Source: a virus
Reading direction: 5' to 3' (one strand)
Length of the DNA: 57,433 bases
IMG/VR virus record: IMGVR_UViG_3300027903_000008
Span: 1 to 57,433 of that record
Positions within the stretch are counted from its first letter, which is position 1. Each line of letters starts with the position of its first letter. A model generated the notes under the pieces. That model did no database searches. It was not told the origin of the DNA and saw only the letters and a program-made list of their open reading frames with translations. The translations under genes were made by a program, and so were the position numbers. Below are positions 42,658 through 52,791 of this stretch, in pieces.

Positions 42658-44516
42658 GGGTTCACCGTGGCAAACACTGTGATTTGACCGCTGGCGCTGC
42701 CACTCAGCCAGTTCGACGGGTTGGTAACGATGATCCCAATTCGTTCGCCCGGGTTGAGGGCCGCTGTAGTCACGGTGAGCGTTTGGCTCGTAGCAGCCGC
42801 GCCGTTGGCGTTGAAGCTACCGGTGTGGAGTACCGTCCCGGAGCCGATAGGCACGCCGCCAATCGCTTTGTAGACGCTCATCGTGCCGGCCGTCAACAGT
42901 GGAGTCTCGACGGTAGCGATAATACCTTGGATGGTCATCGCTTGGGTAATGTAGCCAATGAGAGCTCCATTGGGGTTCTGTCCAGGTAGCCAACCGATGA
43001 TGAATGGTATCCGTACCGTGCTTGCGGCAGCCGCCCCGGTCGGCCCAGTGACGCCAGCGCTGCCCTGCACGCCAGCTGTCCCGGTAGGCCCAGTTACGCC
43101 CTGCGCGCCTTGTATGCCGGCGGAACCTGTAAGTCCTCTTGGGCCGGTAGCACCGGTAACGCCTGTGGCGCCAGCTGCGCCAGCCACACCGGCCGTGCCG
43201 GTAGGCCCAGTGCCGCCGGCTGGGCCTACCACGCCCTGCGCACCGGTAGGACCGGTAGAACCTGTAGGACCACCTCCGGTCGGACCAGTCGCGCCCACGC
43301 CGGGGCCGGTAGGCCCTAGCATGCCGGTAGGTCCTGTCGGCCCACCACCGGTAGGCCCGGTCATACCGGTAGTGCCCATAATACCGGTAGCACCCGTAGG
43401 ACCGGTGTTTCCAGTAGCGCCCATCACGCCTGTGGGACCAATAGCGCCGGTCGGCCCTGCCGACGGTCCTGTCGGGCCGGTAGGTCCGCCTCCGGTGGGA
43501 CCGGTAGAGCCAGTGGGTCCTCCGGAGGGGCCGGTTACACCTATGCTGCCGGTCGGACCAGTATTGCCGGTCACGCCTGTCGCGCCAGTGACGCTCGCAC
43601 CAGTGGCGCCTACGGCGCCAGTCGCGCCTGTGACACCGGTCGGACCAATGACACCGGTCGCACCGGTGGCGCCTACGGCGCCAGTAGGTCCAGTAGGCCC
43701 AGTAGGGCCGGTGTTTCCGCCTACGCCTTGCGCACCCGCTGGGCCGGTCGGTCCATTGGTCGGACCTGTCGGTCCGGTAACGCCGATCGGACCAGTTACA
43801 GTAGAGGACGCTCCGGTCGGACCCGTGTTGCCGGTAGGTCCAGCATTGCCCTGTACACCGGCGCGACCGGTAGGTCCTGTCACACCTATTGCGCCGACTG
43901 GCCCAGCCGCTCCGGTCGGTCCTGTAACACTCGCGCCGGACGGTCCCGTCACTGTAGACGCCGCGCCGGTCGACCCAGTCGGTCCTGTACCTGCCGGCCC
44001 AGTATTCCCTGTCAAGCCGAAGGGACCAGTCGGTCCCGCGTTGCCGGTCGGTCCAGTCGCACCAACACCCGGCCCAGTAGGACCAGTAGGACCCATCACG
44101 CCGGTCGGCGCACCACTCGGCCCTGTAGCGCCCGCGGCGCCAGTCGGACCAGCCGCGCCAGTCAGACCGGCCGTACCGGCTACGCCAGTAGCACCGGTAG
44201 CACCAGCCGCGCCTGTGGCACCAACTGCACCGGTAACACCTGCACTACCGGTAGGCCCACCACTGCCAGTCGGCCCGGCAGCGCCGGTTGGCCCCGCTAC
44301 ACCCTGCGGTCCAGCCGTACCAGTCGGCCCCGTCGTACCACCAGCTGGTCCAGTCGGCCCCGTTGCACCGCCAGGCCCACCGTCCGATATATACCCATCG
44401 GTATCCCACACCGCGACATGGCTCGGAGTTACACTGCCAGCCTGTCGTACTGGTGTGCCCGTACTAGTACTTGTTGCGAGCTGTGTCACGAGCGCGGGAC
44501 TTTCATTTTGGGGCAT
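42654..44516 (-). CDS. Collagen-like fibre protein, long
   Basis: A 620-residue protein: about 45 non-repetitive residues (including [16 protein letters not shown]), then some 450 residues of Gly-X-Y (GPTG, GATG), then a ~125-residue beta-rich tip ([15 protein letters not shown], later [11 protein letters not shown]). Its stop overlaps the start of the spike gene (ATGA). The 627-residue antisense frame here (42958-44841) is a by-product of the repeat codons and is not real. Confidence 0.88.
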   Translation of the reverse strand: MPQNESPALVTQLATSTSTGTPVRQAGSVTPSHVAVWDTDGYISDGGPGGATGPTGPAGGTTGPTGTAGPQGVAGPTGAAGPTGSGGPTGSAGVTGAVGATGAAGATGATGVAGTAGLTGAAGPTGAAGATGPSGAPTGVMGPTGPTGPGVGATGPTGNAGPTGPFGLTGNTGPAGTGPTGSTGAASTVTGPSGASVTGPTGAAGPVGAIGVTGPTGRAGVQGNAGPTGNTGPTGASSTVTGPIGVTGPTGPTNGPTGPAGAQGVGGNTGPTGPTGPTGAVGATGATGVIGPTGVTGATGAVGATGASVTGATGVTGNTGPTGSIGVTGPSGGPTGSTGPTGGGPTGPTGPSAGPTGAIGPTGVMGATGNTGPTGATGIMGTTGMTGPTGGGPTGPTGMLGPTGPGVGATGPTGGGPTGSTGPTGAQGVVGPAGGTGPTGTAGVAGAAGATGVTGATGPRGLTGSAGIQGAQGVTGPTGTAGVQGSAGVTGPTGAAAASTVRIPFIIGWLPGQNPNGALIGYITQAMTIQGIIATVETPLLTAGTMSVYKAIGGVPIGSGTVLHTGSFNANGAAATSQTLTVTTAALNPGERIGIIVTNPSNWLSGSASGQITVFATVNP

Positions 44517-44540
44517 ATTTCATGTTCTCGGCCTACTCCC

Positions 44541-44942
44541 TCAATGCATAAAATACCAAGTGGCGTCGGCCGCGCGACAAAGGTACTCCTGCGACCCACC
44601 TCCAGGATTAACCCCAAAGGGAACGACCACAGAGCTGCCTCCCGCGGCTGTCAACGTCACGACGCCGAGCTGCTGCATCTCTGTGAAGAGGGCGAAAAAG
44701 CCGTCGCTGCCCAGATCGCAGGCAGGGAGAACGATGGTAAGGTTCGTCAACGGACCTGCCGGATCGATGATGACAGACTCGAATGGTACAGTCTGTGGCG
44801 ATAGCATTATAACCATGCCACCATCAATCGGCTGCACGTAGGTATAAGACGAGTCTTGGTCCGCTACCGAAGTCAGAGGTTTTGCGTAGACCGAGTATGA
44901 CAGCAGCAACAACGATGCCATCAAAAGAATGAATTTGCGCAT
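44541..44942 (-). CDS. Exported small virion-associated protein
   Basis: A 133-residue protein with a clear signal peptide (KFILLMASLLLLSYSVYAK). The remainder is beta-rich and contains GGSSVVVPFGVNPGG and an ending CRAADATWYFM that resembles fibre-tip segments. It lies between two collagen-like genes. Confidence 0.65.
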   Translation of the reverse strand: MRKFILLMASLLLLSYSVYAKPLTSVADQDSSYTYVQPIDGGMVIMLSPQTVPFESVIIDPAGPLTNLTIVLPACDLGSDGFFALFTEMQQLGVVTLTAAGGSSVVVPFGVNPGGGSQEYLCRAADATWYFMH

Positions 44943-44958
44943 AAGGGCTCTCCTTTCT

Positions 44959-45855
44959 CTAGTTTGTGTTCACTGCCCATCCTTTGATGGTCAGGTTCGC
45001 TGCTGCGGCGATGCCAGACACGCCAGGAGCCGCGTTGGTCCCACCTGAAAGATCACACGTGCCGTTACTGAGGCCCGCAGCGTCGAGAGCCACGAGAACA
45101 GCATCAATTTCTGACTGGCTAGCAACAGCGCAGCTCCCCAAAAGAACTGTCGACAGCAACGGGGTGTTGGTTATTGTCACGTGGATGAGCGCGCTGTTTA
45201 CCGCCGACAGGCTATTTAGGGCCGTGCATCCAGACACTATCAAGGTGGTTATGGAAAATGAATTCAATGTTAGCGTAAGAATGGCGGTATTGCCGCTGAG
45301 ATCCAGTGTATACGGCCCCGAAAACTGTGCGCCGGTGAGGCGAAGCACATCGACGGTGCCGATCGGTCCACCTGCGCCCGTGGCTCCGGTATCTCCGGTA
45401 GCACCGGTAGCGCCTGCGCCAGTAGGACCTGTCGCGCCTACGCCAGTCGGACCAGTGTTCCCAGTCGGACCAGTTGTGGTAGAAGTTGGCCCAGTGCTTC
45501 CTGTATTGCCAGTAGGCCCCGTGACCGCGGACGCCGCACCAGTAGCACCGGCTGCCCCTGTAGGACCTGTAGCCGCCACTGCGCCCGTAGCGCCAGTAGG
45601 GCCTGTTACGGTAGACGATGCGCCAGTGTGACCTGTCGCACCTGTTGCACCAGTGGCCCCCGTCACAGCCGGTCCAGTAGCTCCCGTTACGGCTGACCCA
45701 GTAGGACCGGTAGGCCCGCCAAATGGACCAGTAGGACCGAGCGGGCCCGCCGGCCCATTGGGACCGGTCGGTCCTCCGCTCGGGCCAGTCGGCCCGGTAG
45801 CGCCAATCATCGGGTTCGCCGGAACCCTTGCTAGTGGCGGACTAGTGTTAGGCAC
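44959..45855 (-). CDS. Collagen-like fibre protein with LRR-like tip
   Basis: A 298-residue protein. About 145 residues of Gly-X-Y (residues ~15-160) are followed by a 130-residue C-terminal region with repeated [16 protein letters not shown] and [17 protein letters not shown] segments reminiscent of leucine-rich or beta-solenoid repeats. No signal peptide. It differs from the other collagen-like proteins in its tip. Confidence 0.85.
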   Translation of the reverse strand: MPNTSPPLARVPANPMIGATGPTGPSGGPTGPNGPAGPLGPTGPFGGPTGPTGSAVTGATGPAVTGATGATGATGHTGASSTVTGPTGATGAVAATGPTGAAGATGAASAVTGPTGNTGSTGPTSTTTGPTGNTGPTGVGATGPTGAGATGATGDTGATGAGGPIGTVDVLRLTGAQFSGPYTLDLSGNTAILTLTLNSFSITTLIVSGCTALNSLSAVNSALIHVTITNTPLLSTVLLGSCAVASQSEIDAVLVALDAAGLSNGTCDLSGGTNAAPGVSGIAAAANLTIKGWAVNTN

Positions 45856-45858
45856 GAA

Positions 45859-46029
45859 TCATTCCTTAGAGGCGTTGGTACCGAGTCGGTCATTCGCGTT
45901 TCGAGGATCGCGCGGCGGCGGATCATCACGTTGCTTTGACAACCAGAATGGGTAGTGATCCCAATAGCGGTTGATTTCCAGCTGGGTCGACTCGTTGATG
46001 ATGACCGGTCTTTTCACAGACGTCTTCAT
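45859..46029 (-). CDS. Small hypothetical protein
   Basis: A 56-residue protein from ATG 46029: a basic start (MKTSVKRPVII), aromatic middle (RYWDHYPFWLSKQRDD) and a charged tail. The rest of the open frame to 46269 lies over the next gene. It may be a linker between fibre genes; unknown. Confidence 0.5.
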   Translation of the reverse strand: MKTSVKRPVIINESTQLEINRYWDHYPFWLSKQRDDPPPRDPRNANDRLGTNASKE

Positions 46030-46037
46030 GTCATACG

Positions 46038-46439
46038 CTACGGCTTGCACCACCACGCCACATCTTCCGTGTAGCAGCTCGCCCCGGCGTTCTGCGCCTT
46101 CGCCAATGACGTAGTCCCATTGATGTTGACGCCAACCGGCGGCGTCAACGTAATGCCGCCACTGCCGCTGGCGAACATGCTTACCATCCACCCCGCAGGG
46201 AAGTGCGCACCCGGCGCTGGCATAGTCACCACTTCCGCCCCAGTGTTCTTGAATACTAGAAGAGCACACTGATCCTTAGGAGCGAGCGTGTACGCTGTCT
46301 CTCCCGCCGAGTGGACCTTCGCCGCCGCGCTGTACTGCGGACACTGCCCTTGCTGCGCAAGGGCAGAGCATGATGCGAGCACCATAGCGGCGATGGCCAT
46401 CACCGTCGCAAGGGACACACCAATATACGTCCTCTTCAT
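46038..46439 (-). CDS. Exported protein with possible lipobox
   Basis: A 133-residue protein with a hydrophobic start (YIGVSLATVMAIAAMVLASC), where LASC fits a lipobox, though an AQQ signal peptidase I site follows just after. The remainder is beta-rich (TLAPKDQCALLVFKNTG, GITLTPPVGVNING) and ends with WWCKP. Adjacent to collagen-like genes. Confidence 0.65.
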   Translation of the reverse strand: MKRTYIGVSLATVMAIAAMVLASCSALAQQGQCPQYSAAAKVHSAGETAYTLAPKDQCALLVFKNTGAEVVTMPAPGAHFPAGWMVSMFASGSGGITLTPPVGVNINGTTSLAKAQNAGASCYTEDVAWWCKP

Positions 46440-46588
46440 TTGCGCTTGCCCTTCGTCTTCGACTTGCTCTTCTTCGCGAAGTCGCGAAGTTGCTCCTCCG
46501 ACATACCCGTCTTCGTCTTCTTCCCCGCGCGCTTCCGCGCCAACTCCGCACCCATCATCTTACGCTGCTTCTCTGATGAACTTGGCAT
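46436..46588 (-). CDS. Small basic DUF3008-like protein
   Basis: A 50-residue lysine-rich protein (ATG at 46588, stop overlapping the next start as ATGA). It begins MPSSSEKQRKMMGAELARKR and has SEEQLRDFAKKS, the pattern of small basic phage/bacterial DUF3008-type proteins. Possibly DNA-binding or head-associated; the role is not established. Confidence 0.65.
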   Translation of the reverse strand: MPSSSEKQRKMMGAELARKRAGKKTKTGMSEEQLRDFAKKSKSKTKGKRK

Positions 46589-46594
46589 CTCTGC

Positions 46595-46906
46595 TTACCC
46601 TAGTCCTAACAGCTTGAGGATATTCTGCGCATTCGACAGAACCCACGCCACAGTATTCCTGTCGATCTCGACAGGACCGCCATTCGGCCCGCCCTTGCAC
46701 ACGCCGTCAGTGTACCCAATAATCACCTGAATAGACTTCAGGACATTGGGCGGCAGCGGAGCAGAGACATTGGTTCGGTCTTTAACGGAGTTGTATGCAG
46801 TACACGCCGTGTCAATGGCGCTCTGCGCCGTGGTGAAGAGGGAGTTGCACGCAGCCAGCGCCAACGTGCCAGCCAGTACACAACCGATGATTTTCCCGTG
46901 TGTCAT
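46595..46906 (-). CDS. Lipoprotein
   Basis: A 103-residue protein with a signal sequence ending in the lipobox LAAC (GCVLAGTLALAAC, Cys20). The rest is helical with two more cysteines (TACTAYN, VCKGG). Leader TTACGGAGAGAACCACA contains a Shine-Dalgarno. It may act in superinfection exclusion or lysis. Confidence 0.7.
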   Translation of the reverse strand: MTHGKIIGCVLAGTLALAACNSLFTTAQSAIDTACTAYNSVKDRTNVSAPLPPNVLKSIQVIIGYTDGVCKGGPNGGPVEIDRNTVAWVLSNAQNILKLLGLG

Positions 46907-47415
46907 TGTGGTTCTCTCCGTAACGTGAAGTACACAGCCGGCGCGACAGCGACGGCGCCGTAGATGGCGAGCAGTGCAAGCTGTTGTACACTCGGCGCAG
47001 CGAGAATATCATTGGCAAGCAAGTACGCCCCAATGAGCGTCAGCAGCACCGGCGCACGGTCTACGACGAAAGAGGCTAGTTTCGTCAGCCTCTCTACGCT
47101 GCCGTGCAGTATGGCCACCGCTTCGCGACGCGCGGTGGCAACGGCAGTCGTGGGAGAGACTTCGACGTGCTCCTCGTGTGAGGAGACAAACGGCGATGCT
47201 ACGGAACTAGCCGGCGGCTGCGAGCGAGCTTCAGCTCGCTCGGCGCGCTCGCGCTGCGTGTTGGCCTGCGCCACTGCCGCGTCCGTGATTCGCACCAGCT
47301 CGGCATTCTGAGCCCGCAGTACGGCGACCACATCGCTAGGCGGCGCAATCGGGTTCGCCACAGCCTCTGCCTCGTCGAGCTGCGCAGCTGCGACAGCCTG
47401 GAGCTCCATGTCCAT
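46903..47415 (-). CDS. Membrane protein with coiled coil, holin-like candidate
   Basis: About 170 residues from ATG 47415, chosen because an AGGAG lies 10 bases upstream. A helical Ala/Glu/Arg-rich part (about 30-70) is followed by SVERLTKLASFVVDRAP and two hydrophobic segments (VLLTLIGAYLLANDIL and LALLAIYGAVAVAPAVYF). This would suit a holin or a membrane-anchored injection helper. Coupled to the lipoprotein (ATGA). Confidence 0.55.
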   Translation of the reverse strand: MDMELQAVAAAQLDEAEAVANPIAPPSDVVAVLRAQNAELVRITDAAVAQANTQRERAERAEARSQPPASSVASPFVSSHEEHVEVSPTTAVATARREAVAILHGSVERLTKLASFVVDRAPVLLTLIGAYLLANDILAAPSVQQLALLAIYGAVAVAPAVYFTLRREPQ

Positions 47416-47472
47416 CGCCGGCCGCTCCTGTACGATGCTAAGCCGCGTCTTGCGAGGCACGAGCCCACTCCA

Positions 47473-47736
47473 TCATGTCTCTTGCTCTTTCCTGTATGCG
47501 TCGAAGGCGTTCATCGGAGGCGGGCCGATCTGTACGCCCTTCCGGCTCGCCTGCCAATACCCCGACAGCGCCTTCAAGCCGTCTATACGCTCGTCGAGCG
47601 TGGTCACGGCGCCCTCGTCGCCGAGCAGCTGATCGGCGATTTTGACGGCGAGAGCGTCGAGCTTCCGCGCCAGCTCGTCTGTCGCCGCGGGCGACGATGG
47701 TACAAGCGCGATGACAGGGCTTGACTTCTTCGGCAT
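47473..47736 (-). CDS. Small hypothetical protein of the virion module
   Basis: An 87-residue helical protein (ARKLDALAVKIADQLLGDEG, then LKALSGYWQASRKG). It sits directly after the large internal virion gene. It might be a small terminase-type or assembly protein, but there is no motif. Confidence 0.5.
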   Translation of the reverse strand: MPKKSSPVIALVPSSPAATDELARKLDALAVKIADQLLGDEGAVTTLDERIDGLKALSGYWQASRKGVQIGPPPMNAFDAYRKEQET

Positions 47737-47754
47737 ATCGTGGGGCAGCCTACA

Positions 47755-50709
47755 TCATCTCGCGCCGGTTTTATAGCGCGGCGTCGGAGCCGCCTCACCC
47801 CCACCGCTCTCTTCGAGAGCGGTCCCGACACCGGCTCCTACAGCACCGCCGATCTTCATCGCCCGCCTGATTGCATCCCTCGCCGCATATCGGCTGGCCG
47901 GCGGACCCTTAAGTCCAGCTACCGCAAGCCTCAGCAGTGGTCCCGACGAGAGTTGCGTCACTGTCTTGTAGTACAGACCAAGCATCTGCCGCGCTAGCCA
48001 GTCAACGCCGGGCACTTTCGCATGCCTGAACAACCCCGTTGGGTCGGCCAAACTAGCCGTTGGGTTAAGCACTCTCGCTTCGGCCGCAATCGACATGCCA
48101 GCCCCCGATGCACCACTGCCGAGAATAAACGGCATATCCCTCGCGAGCTGCACCAACTCGTCTCGCGTCGTACCAGGAAACCATATCTGCTGCACCGACC
48201 CAGGTATAACCTCTTCAAGCGTACGGTGTAGCCGCGTCGTCGCCCCGAGCGACCGTTGCAATAGACGCCACGCCGCGACCTGCCGCAACGCCGTCGCCTC
48301 GGGGCTTGCAGCCCCGAACCTCGCTACAGCCGCAAGGCTGAGATCCGGGTCGCGTAGTATCGTCGTAGCGGCTTCGATACCCTTCTCGGTGTGTGCCAAA
48401 AACCCTAGTGGGTCTTTCGCCCTCGCCGCTGCCATCTCGCCGGCCTCGCGAGAGTACTGATGCTCGATAACTTTCGTCTCCTCCGCGAGCGTACCAAGTG
48501 GGTTCGTCTTCGCAACGGCCGCCGCCTCTGCCTTATAGTCCATCGCTCTCTGTAAGAGTGTCGCAACCGTGTCGCCAGGCAGGTACTTCAGTGGTATCTG
48601 CCCTTCCGATGCTAGTATCTGCTGAGCAAGCCGCGTGGACTTCGCCGATATGTCGTTGGGGCTCCATACCGCCTCGCGCACTCTGTTGCTTACTTGCTTG
48701 GCGAACGCAACGGCGTCCAAGCCCTCGCCGAGCTTGCTCGTCGCGACCATCTTGTCCACGTCGGCCGCATGCACAGCCTTCCAAAGGTCGGGACCTAGCA
48801 GTCGCCGGACAGTCTCCCTCTCCGCCGTCGCATCAGGCTTAAACACAATGTCCGCCAGCTTGTTAGCATCACCCACGAACCTATCGCCGCGCGGCCCAGT
48901 CCGCATCTTCTTTACGAGCAGATTGACCATCTCCGCATCGTACTTGCTAAGGTTTCGCTCAGCATAAGCGTCAGCCGCATCAATGATCTTCACACCGGCC
49001 TGCACCTGAAGGGACTGCTGCGGCGAGTGTAAGGCTCTATTGATCATGCCGGCGAGGTTGCGCTTTACGCCTTCCGCCACATCCGCATATGGCGTCATAG
49101 GGCTGGTCGCAGATCGCGCGAGCGTCCTAGCGCCATGCAGCTTCTCTAGAGTGACGCGATTCTGCATCACCATTTCGTCGAGCGTTTGCACAAGGCTAGG
49201 CCAATACCGCTCCATCTCCCTCGGTCTACTACTGACGAGAGATTGCAGCTCGGGGAAAACGGTGTCGAGACGCACTCCCGTCTCGCTCGCAGCGGCATAA
49301 GCCGACGCATATCGCGTGCGAAGATTTGCTTGTATGCCACTGTGTATCGAGTCTAGCTTGTCACCGGCTGCTCGCCAAAGCGCCGACGGGTTCTTGTCGG
49401 CCCCGACGGCCTTTAGGGCCGTACCAACGTCGTTGCGCACGTCGGCAATACCAACGTCTATCGCCCTCTCTGCGGCCTTGCGAGACTCCGTCTCAGCGGC
49501 TTGCAGAATGGATAGAGTGCTCTCTCGCGCGGCGGCTTCGCCATGCCGCGTAGTCTGCGTCGTGTACAACGCCGCGTCTCTCGCCGCGGCGAGCTTCGCG
49601 TCGGTCCGCGCAACTTCGTCACGCGCAGTGCGCATTGCTATCTCGCCGGCCCGCTCTAACGGCACTGGCTTCGTCGCAGTCGTAAGCGGCTCCCTCAGCG
49701 CCGGATCAACGCCAAGCTCCGTAAGTATCTTACCCGCTCTCTGTTCGTAGTGAGCTCGTGCTGGGTCCTCGAATACTCTCTTGCCGTAGAAGCGAGGGTA
49801 GAACACCTCAACCACATCGCGAAAATACGGTGCCTCAGGATAGATGTTGGATGGGCGAGGAATGATGTCTAGTGGCAGACCCGTCTTTAGGTCAGTCTCT
49901 TTGGTGAGACGAGCGGCCTGTTCGACAGCTTCCGGTACACGCTGTGCACCGAGCAGGTTCGATACGAACGATGGCAGCCCGATTCCACTCTTAGTGACTG
50001 CCGCCTTGATGGCCGGCGCAACCGCACTAACCGCCCGACCTACGGACGTACCGACTCCGCCGGCTCCGCCAGCTAGTCCAAGCTCGCCCGCTTCGCGGCC
50101 CACCGAGCGGTCGTACACTCCCGCCAGGCCAAGTATCATATCGTTGAACGCCTGGCCGGCGACGGCTCCGCCTGCTCCGCCGGCCACCGCACCAGGCAGG
50201 TTGCCCAGTGCTGCACCGCCGATCTCTCCTGCAACGCTACCAATTGTAGGAGCCGCGGCGGCCCCCACGAACCCAACAGCCTTGGACACGCCACGGCCTG
50301 GCTTCAACAATCCCTCAGCCGACTCGACATACATCTCCCCGAACGGATCACGCTTAACGCTCCCCTCACCATAAAACTTGCTGAGAACATTGTACCGCTC
50401 TTTGTCTGTCGCGGCCATATCATACAGTGTCTGCGTGACAGGACCGACGCCGCTATACTTCGGCTTGTACCGGATCTGCCCTTGTGGATCGTAGAACGGA
50501 TCGCCCTCAGGTACATGTCCAAACTCACGTACGTCCTTTGGCATCCAAGGCTTCTGTCGCACCTTGTCCGTAGGATCGATCCACCGTGAACCAGGCGGTA
50601 GCACACTAAGGTCCCCCTGGCTGGTGATCTTCGGGAACGGCTGTGGCCCTCGCCCCATAGGCGGAGAGGGCATAAAGCCTAGTGGATCTGGTGCAATATC
50701 GTCGGCCAT
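47755..50709 (-). CDS. Large internal virion / ejection protein
   Basis: A 984-residue protein. The N-terminal 100 residues contain Pro-rich and PDPLGFMPSPP segments; residues ~135-230 are Gly/Ala-rich and could be membrane-interacting (AVAGGAGGAVAGQAF); the rest is long helical sequence with many Ala, Glu and Arg. This layout is that of podovirus core/ejection proteins that enter the cell with the DNA. It is the first of three large genes in series. Confidence 0.72.
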   Translation of the reverse strand: MADDIAPDPLGFMPSPPMGRGPQPFPKITSQGDLSVLPPGSRWIDPTDKVRQKPWMPKDVREFGHVPEGDPFYDPQGQIRYKPKYSGVGPVTQTLYDMAATDKERYNVLSKFYGEGSVKRDPFGEMYVESAEGLLKPGRGVSKAVGFVGAAAAPTIGSVAGEIGGAALGNLPGAVAGGAGGAVAGQAFNDMILGLAGVYDRSVGREAGELGLAGGAGGVGTSVGRAVSAVAPAIKAAVTKSGIGLPSFVSNLLGAQRVPEAVEQAARLTKETDLKTGLPLDIIPRPSNIYPEAPYFRDVVEVFYPRFYGKRVFEDPARAHYEQRAGKILTELGVDPALREPLTTATKPVPLERAGEIAMRTARDEVARTDAKLAAARDAALYTTQTTRHGEAAARESTLSILQAAETESRKAAERAIDVGIADVRNDVGTALKAVGADKNPSALWRAAGDKLDSIHSGIQANLRTRYASAYAAASETGVRLDTVFPELQSLVSSRPREMERYWPSLVQTLDEMVMQNRVTLEKLHGARTLARSATSPMTPYADVAEGVKRNLAGMINRALHSPQQSLQVQAGVKIIDAADAYAERNLSKYDAEMVNLLVKKMRTGPRGDRFVGDANKLADIVFKPDATAERETVRRLLGPDLWKAVHAADVDKMVATSKLGEGLDAVAFAKQVSNRVREAVWSPNDISAKSTRLAQQILASEGQIPLKYLPGDTVATLLQRAMDYKAEAAAVAKTNPLGTLAEETKVIEHQYSREAGEMAAARAKDPLGFLAHTEKGIEAATTILRDPDLSLAAVARFGAASPEATALRQVAAWRLLQRSLGATTRLHRTLEEVIPGSVQQIWFPGTTRDELVQLARDMPFILGSGASGAGMSIAAEARVLNPTASLADPTGLFRHAKVPGVDWLARQMLGLYYKTVTQLSSGPLLRLAVAGLKGPPASRYAARDAIRRAMKIGGAVGAGVGTALEESGGGEAAPTPRYKTGAR

Positions 50710-50728
50710 TCTACGAATCTCGGATATC

Positions 50729-52780
50729 TTACTGCGGCGGCGCCAGTGGCGAACTCTCCCACCAGTTGGTAGGAGGAGCCGGCCCAGCCGACCCGCTCAT
50801 CGGTGTAGTCAACGCACCCGACGTCGCCGCAGGCGGCGATTCCCCTCGTTGTTCACGTGGCTTCCACTCTCCCTTCAACTGAAGCTGAAGGTCCTGCCGA
50901 TGGTTCTTGTAGATGTCCTGAATGCGCTCCAGAGAGCGTATAGTATTCTTCGCGAGATCACCCATTCGCAGACCACCGATGATAGCGTTGATCTCGCCTG
51001 CTTCGGCAGATAGTGGGCGCCCCTGACGGTCCAATAGCAGTGTAGGAGCAGCAAACTTTAGATAGTTGATATTGCGCTCGAACTGCACCCGATCCGTTTC
51101 ATCTGAGCCAAACAAGTCACCGACTCGCTCTCCAAGCCTGGTAACGCGGCCAGCCGTACCGGAAATCCCGACATGTCTGTCTAGCATGCCGATGGACTCG
51201 TCGAGGAACCCAAGAGAGTCCGCGTACAGACTGTCCCTCGCCTGTAGTCGCTGCTGCTCGTTGCCAGTAATACCCCCCTTCTCCACAAAGTGCGTAATTG
51301 ATGTCTTCTCTTCTCCCGTGAGCGGCCGGTGAAGTTTCTCCTCTAGTTCTTGCTGTTGCTGCCGCACCTCATGTATTTTCTCGCCGGCCATAGTCCCGGT
51401 CGACCGCCACTCGTCATACGCCTGTCGGGCTACCTTGTTCTCCTCGTCGAGCGACAGGCCACCCCCAGCCTTCTCCCTCGCCGATTCGACGGCATTCGCC
51501 ACATAATTCTGCACGCCTCCCACTCTGCCACCATGCCCCATAGAAGCTATCCTAGCGTCATCGAGACGCTTAGTCTCTGCCAGTCTATCTATTGCAAGCT
51601 GGTTGCTGGCTTGCCACTGTCGTAGGCTCTTCTCATCGCTAATCTGCGCGAGAGCACCCGTCTGTTCATGCCCAAGCAGCGACGCGATCACATGTACCTT
51701 CTGCATGCGCTCGCCGGCCTGCAACTTCTCGTCGTCAAGCACATCCCGCAGCTGGTCATGCTGAAACTGCGCCATCTTCAACAGCATGTCTGTGTGGTGC
51801 TTCCACTGCTCCCTCTGGTATTGGTAGGTAGCTTCGTCCTGCTTGTTGTACGCCTCCATCGCGGCTCCGCCGGCATTGAGCGCGGCCATAAGCGGCTGCT
51901 TGGTGAGGAGCCCGCCGAGTATGCCGACTACCGTCGCTAGCCCGCCTAGGCGCTGCATCGCGTCGCGAGGATCGGCCTGCGGAGGCTTCTCCGAGAGCTC
52001 CAATGCGTGACGCTCGTAGTCGAGCATCTTCGTGCGCGCCTCGTCCAACCGTCGCCACGTATCCTTGTCGCGACCGCCAGTGCTGCGCACATCGTCGAGC
52101 AGCTTGCCGACCTGTTCGTTGATAGTGCGTAGCTGCGCCTGCCCTTCGCCCGCATTCGGTATCGGCTGGCCTTTCGAGTTGACCGGCCCAAGCGATGCGT
52201 ACTGGCCGGCAAGTCGGCCATAGTCGACCGCACCCGCCTTCGACGCCTCTATCAAATTGTGACCGTTGGCATCCCTCCCGTATGTCTTTATCATCCAATA
52301 AGCGTTGCCGAAGTCTTGGTCTTTACGGCTGCCGAAATCGAGTGTGCGTCCGAATCTCTGCTGCACCTCGGTTGCGATCTGCCGCCAAGTGCCAGGCTGG
52401 TCCCCATAACCACCAGCCGCATGCGACATTCCCGCCGGTCCTTGCCGCCCCGGCCACGAAGGAAAACCAAAGTTTCCCCCGCCGTACAACGCATCATACT
52501 TGCCGCCCGACTCTCCGCCTTTGACTTTGTCGAGCACAGGGTATAGTGCAGGATCTATATCACCAGCGTACCTAGCCGGCTGCGCCGTCGCAGATACTGG
52601 TGTGCCAAGCCCGCCGCCAGTCTGTGTCACAGGTGTCTGCGATGACGCGGACTGTGCCGCGTTCCGCATCGTGTCCCCGGAAGTGTCGGCGAGAAACGGC
52701 GGCGGCATACGCCGCGCCAGCGGCGGAACGTCCGTTCGATCGTCGCGTACCGGCGATATATCGGCCCTAGCTTCGCTCAC
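50729..52780 (-). CDS. Internal virion protein with N-terminal peptidoglycan hydrolase
   Basis: A 683-residue protein. Residues ~75-180 look like a muramidase or transglycosylase: VKGGESGGKYDALYGG carries the Glu-Ser pair, then GMSHAAGGYGDQPGTWRQI and FGSRKDQDFGNAYWM, as in phage lysozyme modules that act on the cell wall during DNA entry. The remainder is helical and Gln/Glu/Arg-rich (DEKLQAGERMQKVHVIASLL). Neighbours on both sides are other large internal proteins. Confidence 0.75.
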   Translation of the reverse strand: MSEARADISPVRDDRTDVPPLARRMPPPFLADTSGDTMRNAAQSASSQTPVTQTGGGLGTPVSATAQPARYAGDIDPALYPVLDKVKGGESGGKYDALYGGGNFGFPSWPGRQGPAGMSHAAGGYGDQPGTWRQIATEVQQRFGRTLDFGSRKDQDFGNAYWMIKTYGRDANGHNLIEASKAGAVDYGRLAGQYASLGPVNSKGQPIPNAGEGQAQLRTINEQVGKLLDDVRSTGGRDKDTWRRLDEARTKMLDYERHALELSEKPPQADPRDAMQRLGGLATVVGILGGLLTKQPLMAALNAGGAAMEAYNKQDEATYQYQREQWKHHTDMLLKMAQFQHDQLRDVLDDEKLQAGERMQKVHVIASLLGHEQTGALAQISDEKSLRQWQASNQLAIDRLAETKRLDDARIASMGHGGRVGGVQNYVANAVESAREKAGGGLSLDEENKVARQAYDEWRSTGTMAGEKIHEVRQQQQELEEKLHRPLTGEEKTSITHFVEKGGITGNEQQRLQARDSLYADSLGFLDESIGMLDRHVGISGTAGRVTRLGERVGDLFGSDETDRVQFERNINYLKFAAPTLLLDRQGRPLSAEAGEINAIIGGLRMGDLAKNTIRSLERIQDIYKNHRQDLQLQLKGEWKPREQRGESPPAATSGALTTPMSGSAGPAPPTNWWESSPLAPPQ

Positions 52781-52791
52781 GCGGCTCTATC

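Noticed and set aside
42958-44841. 627-residue plus-strand ORF with GPV/GPT repeats opposite the collagen-like gene
   Set aside because: It is the antisense of the GPTG-repeat codons, which create an open frame rich in Pro and Val. It has no start signal and no independent support.
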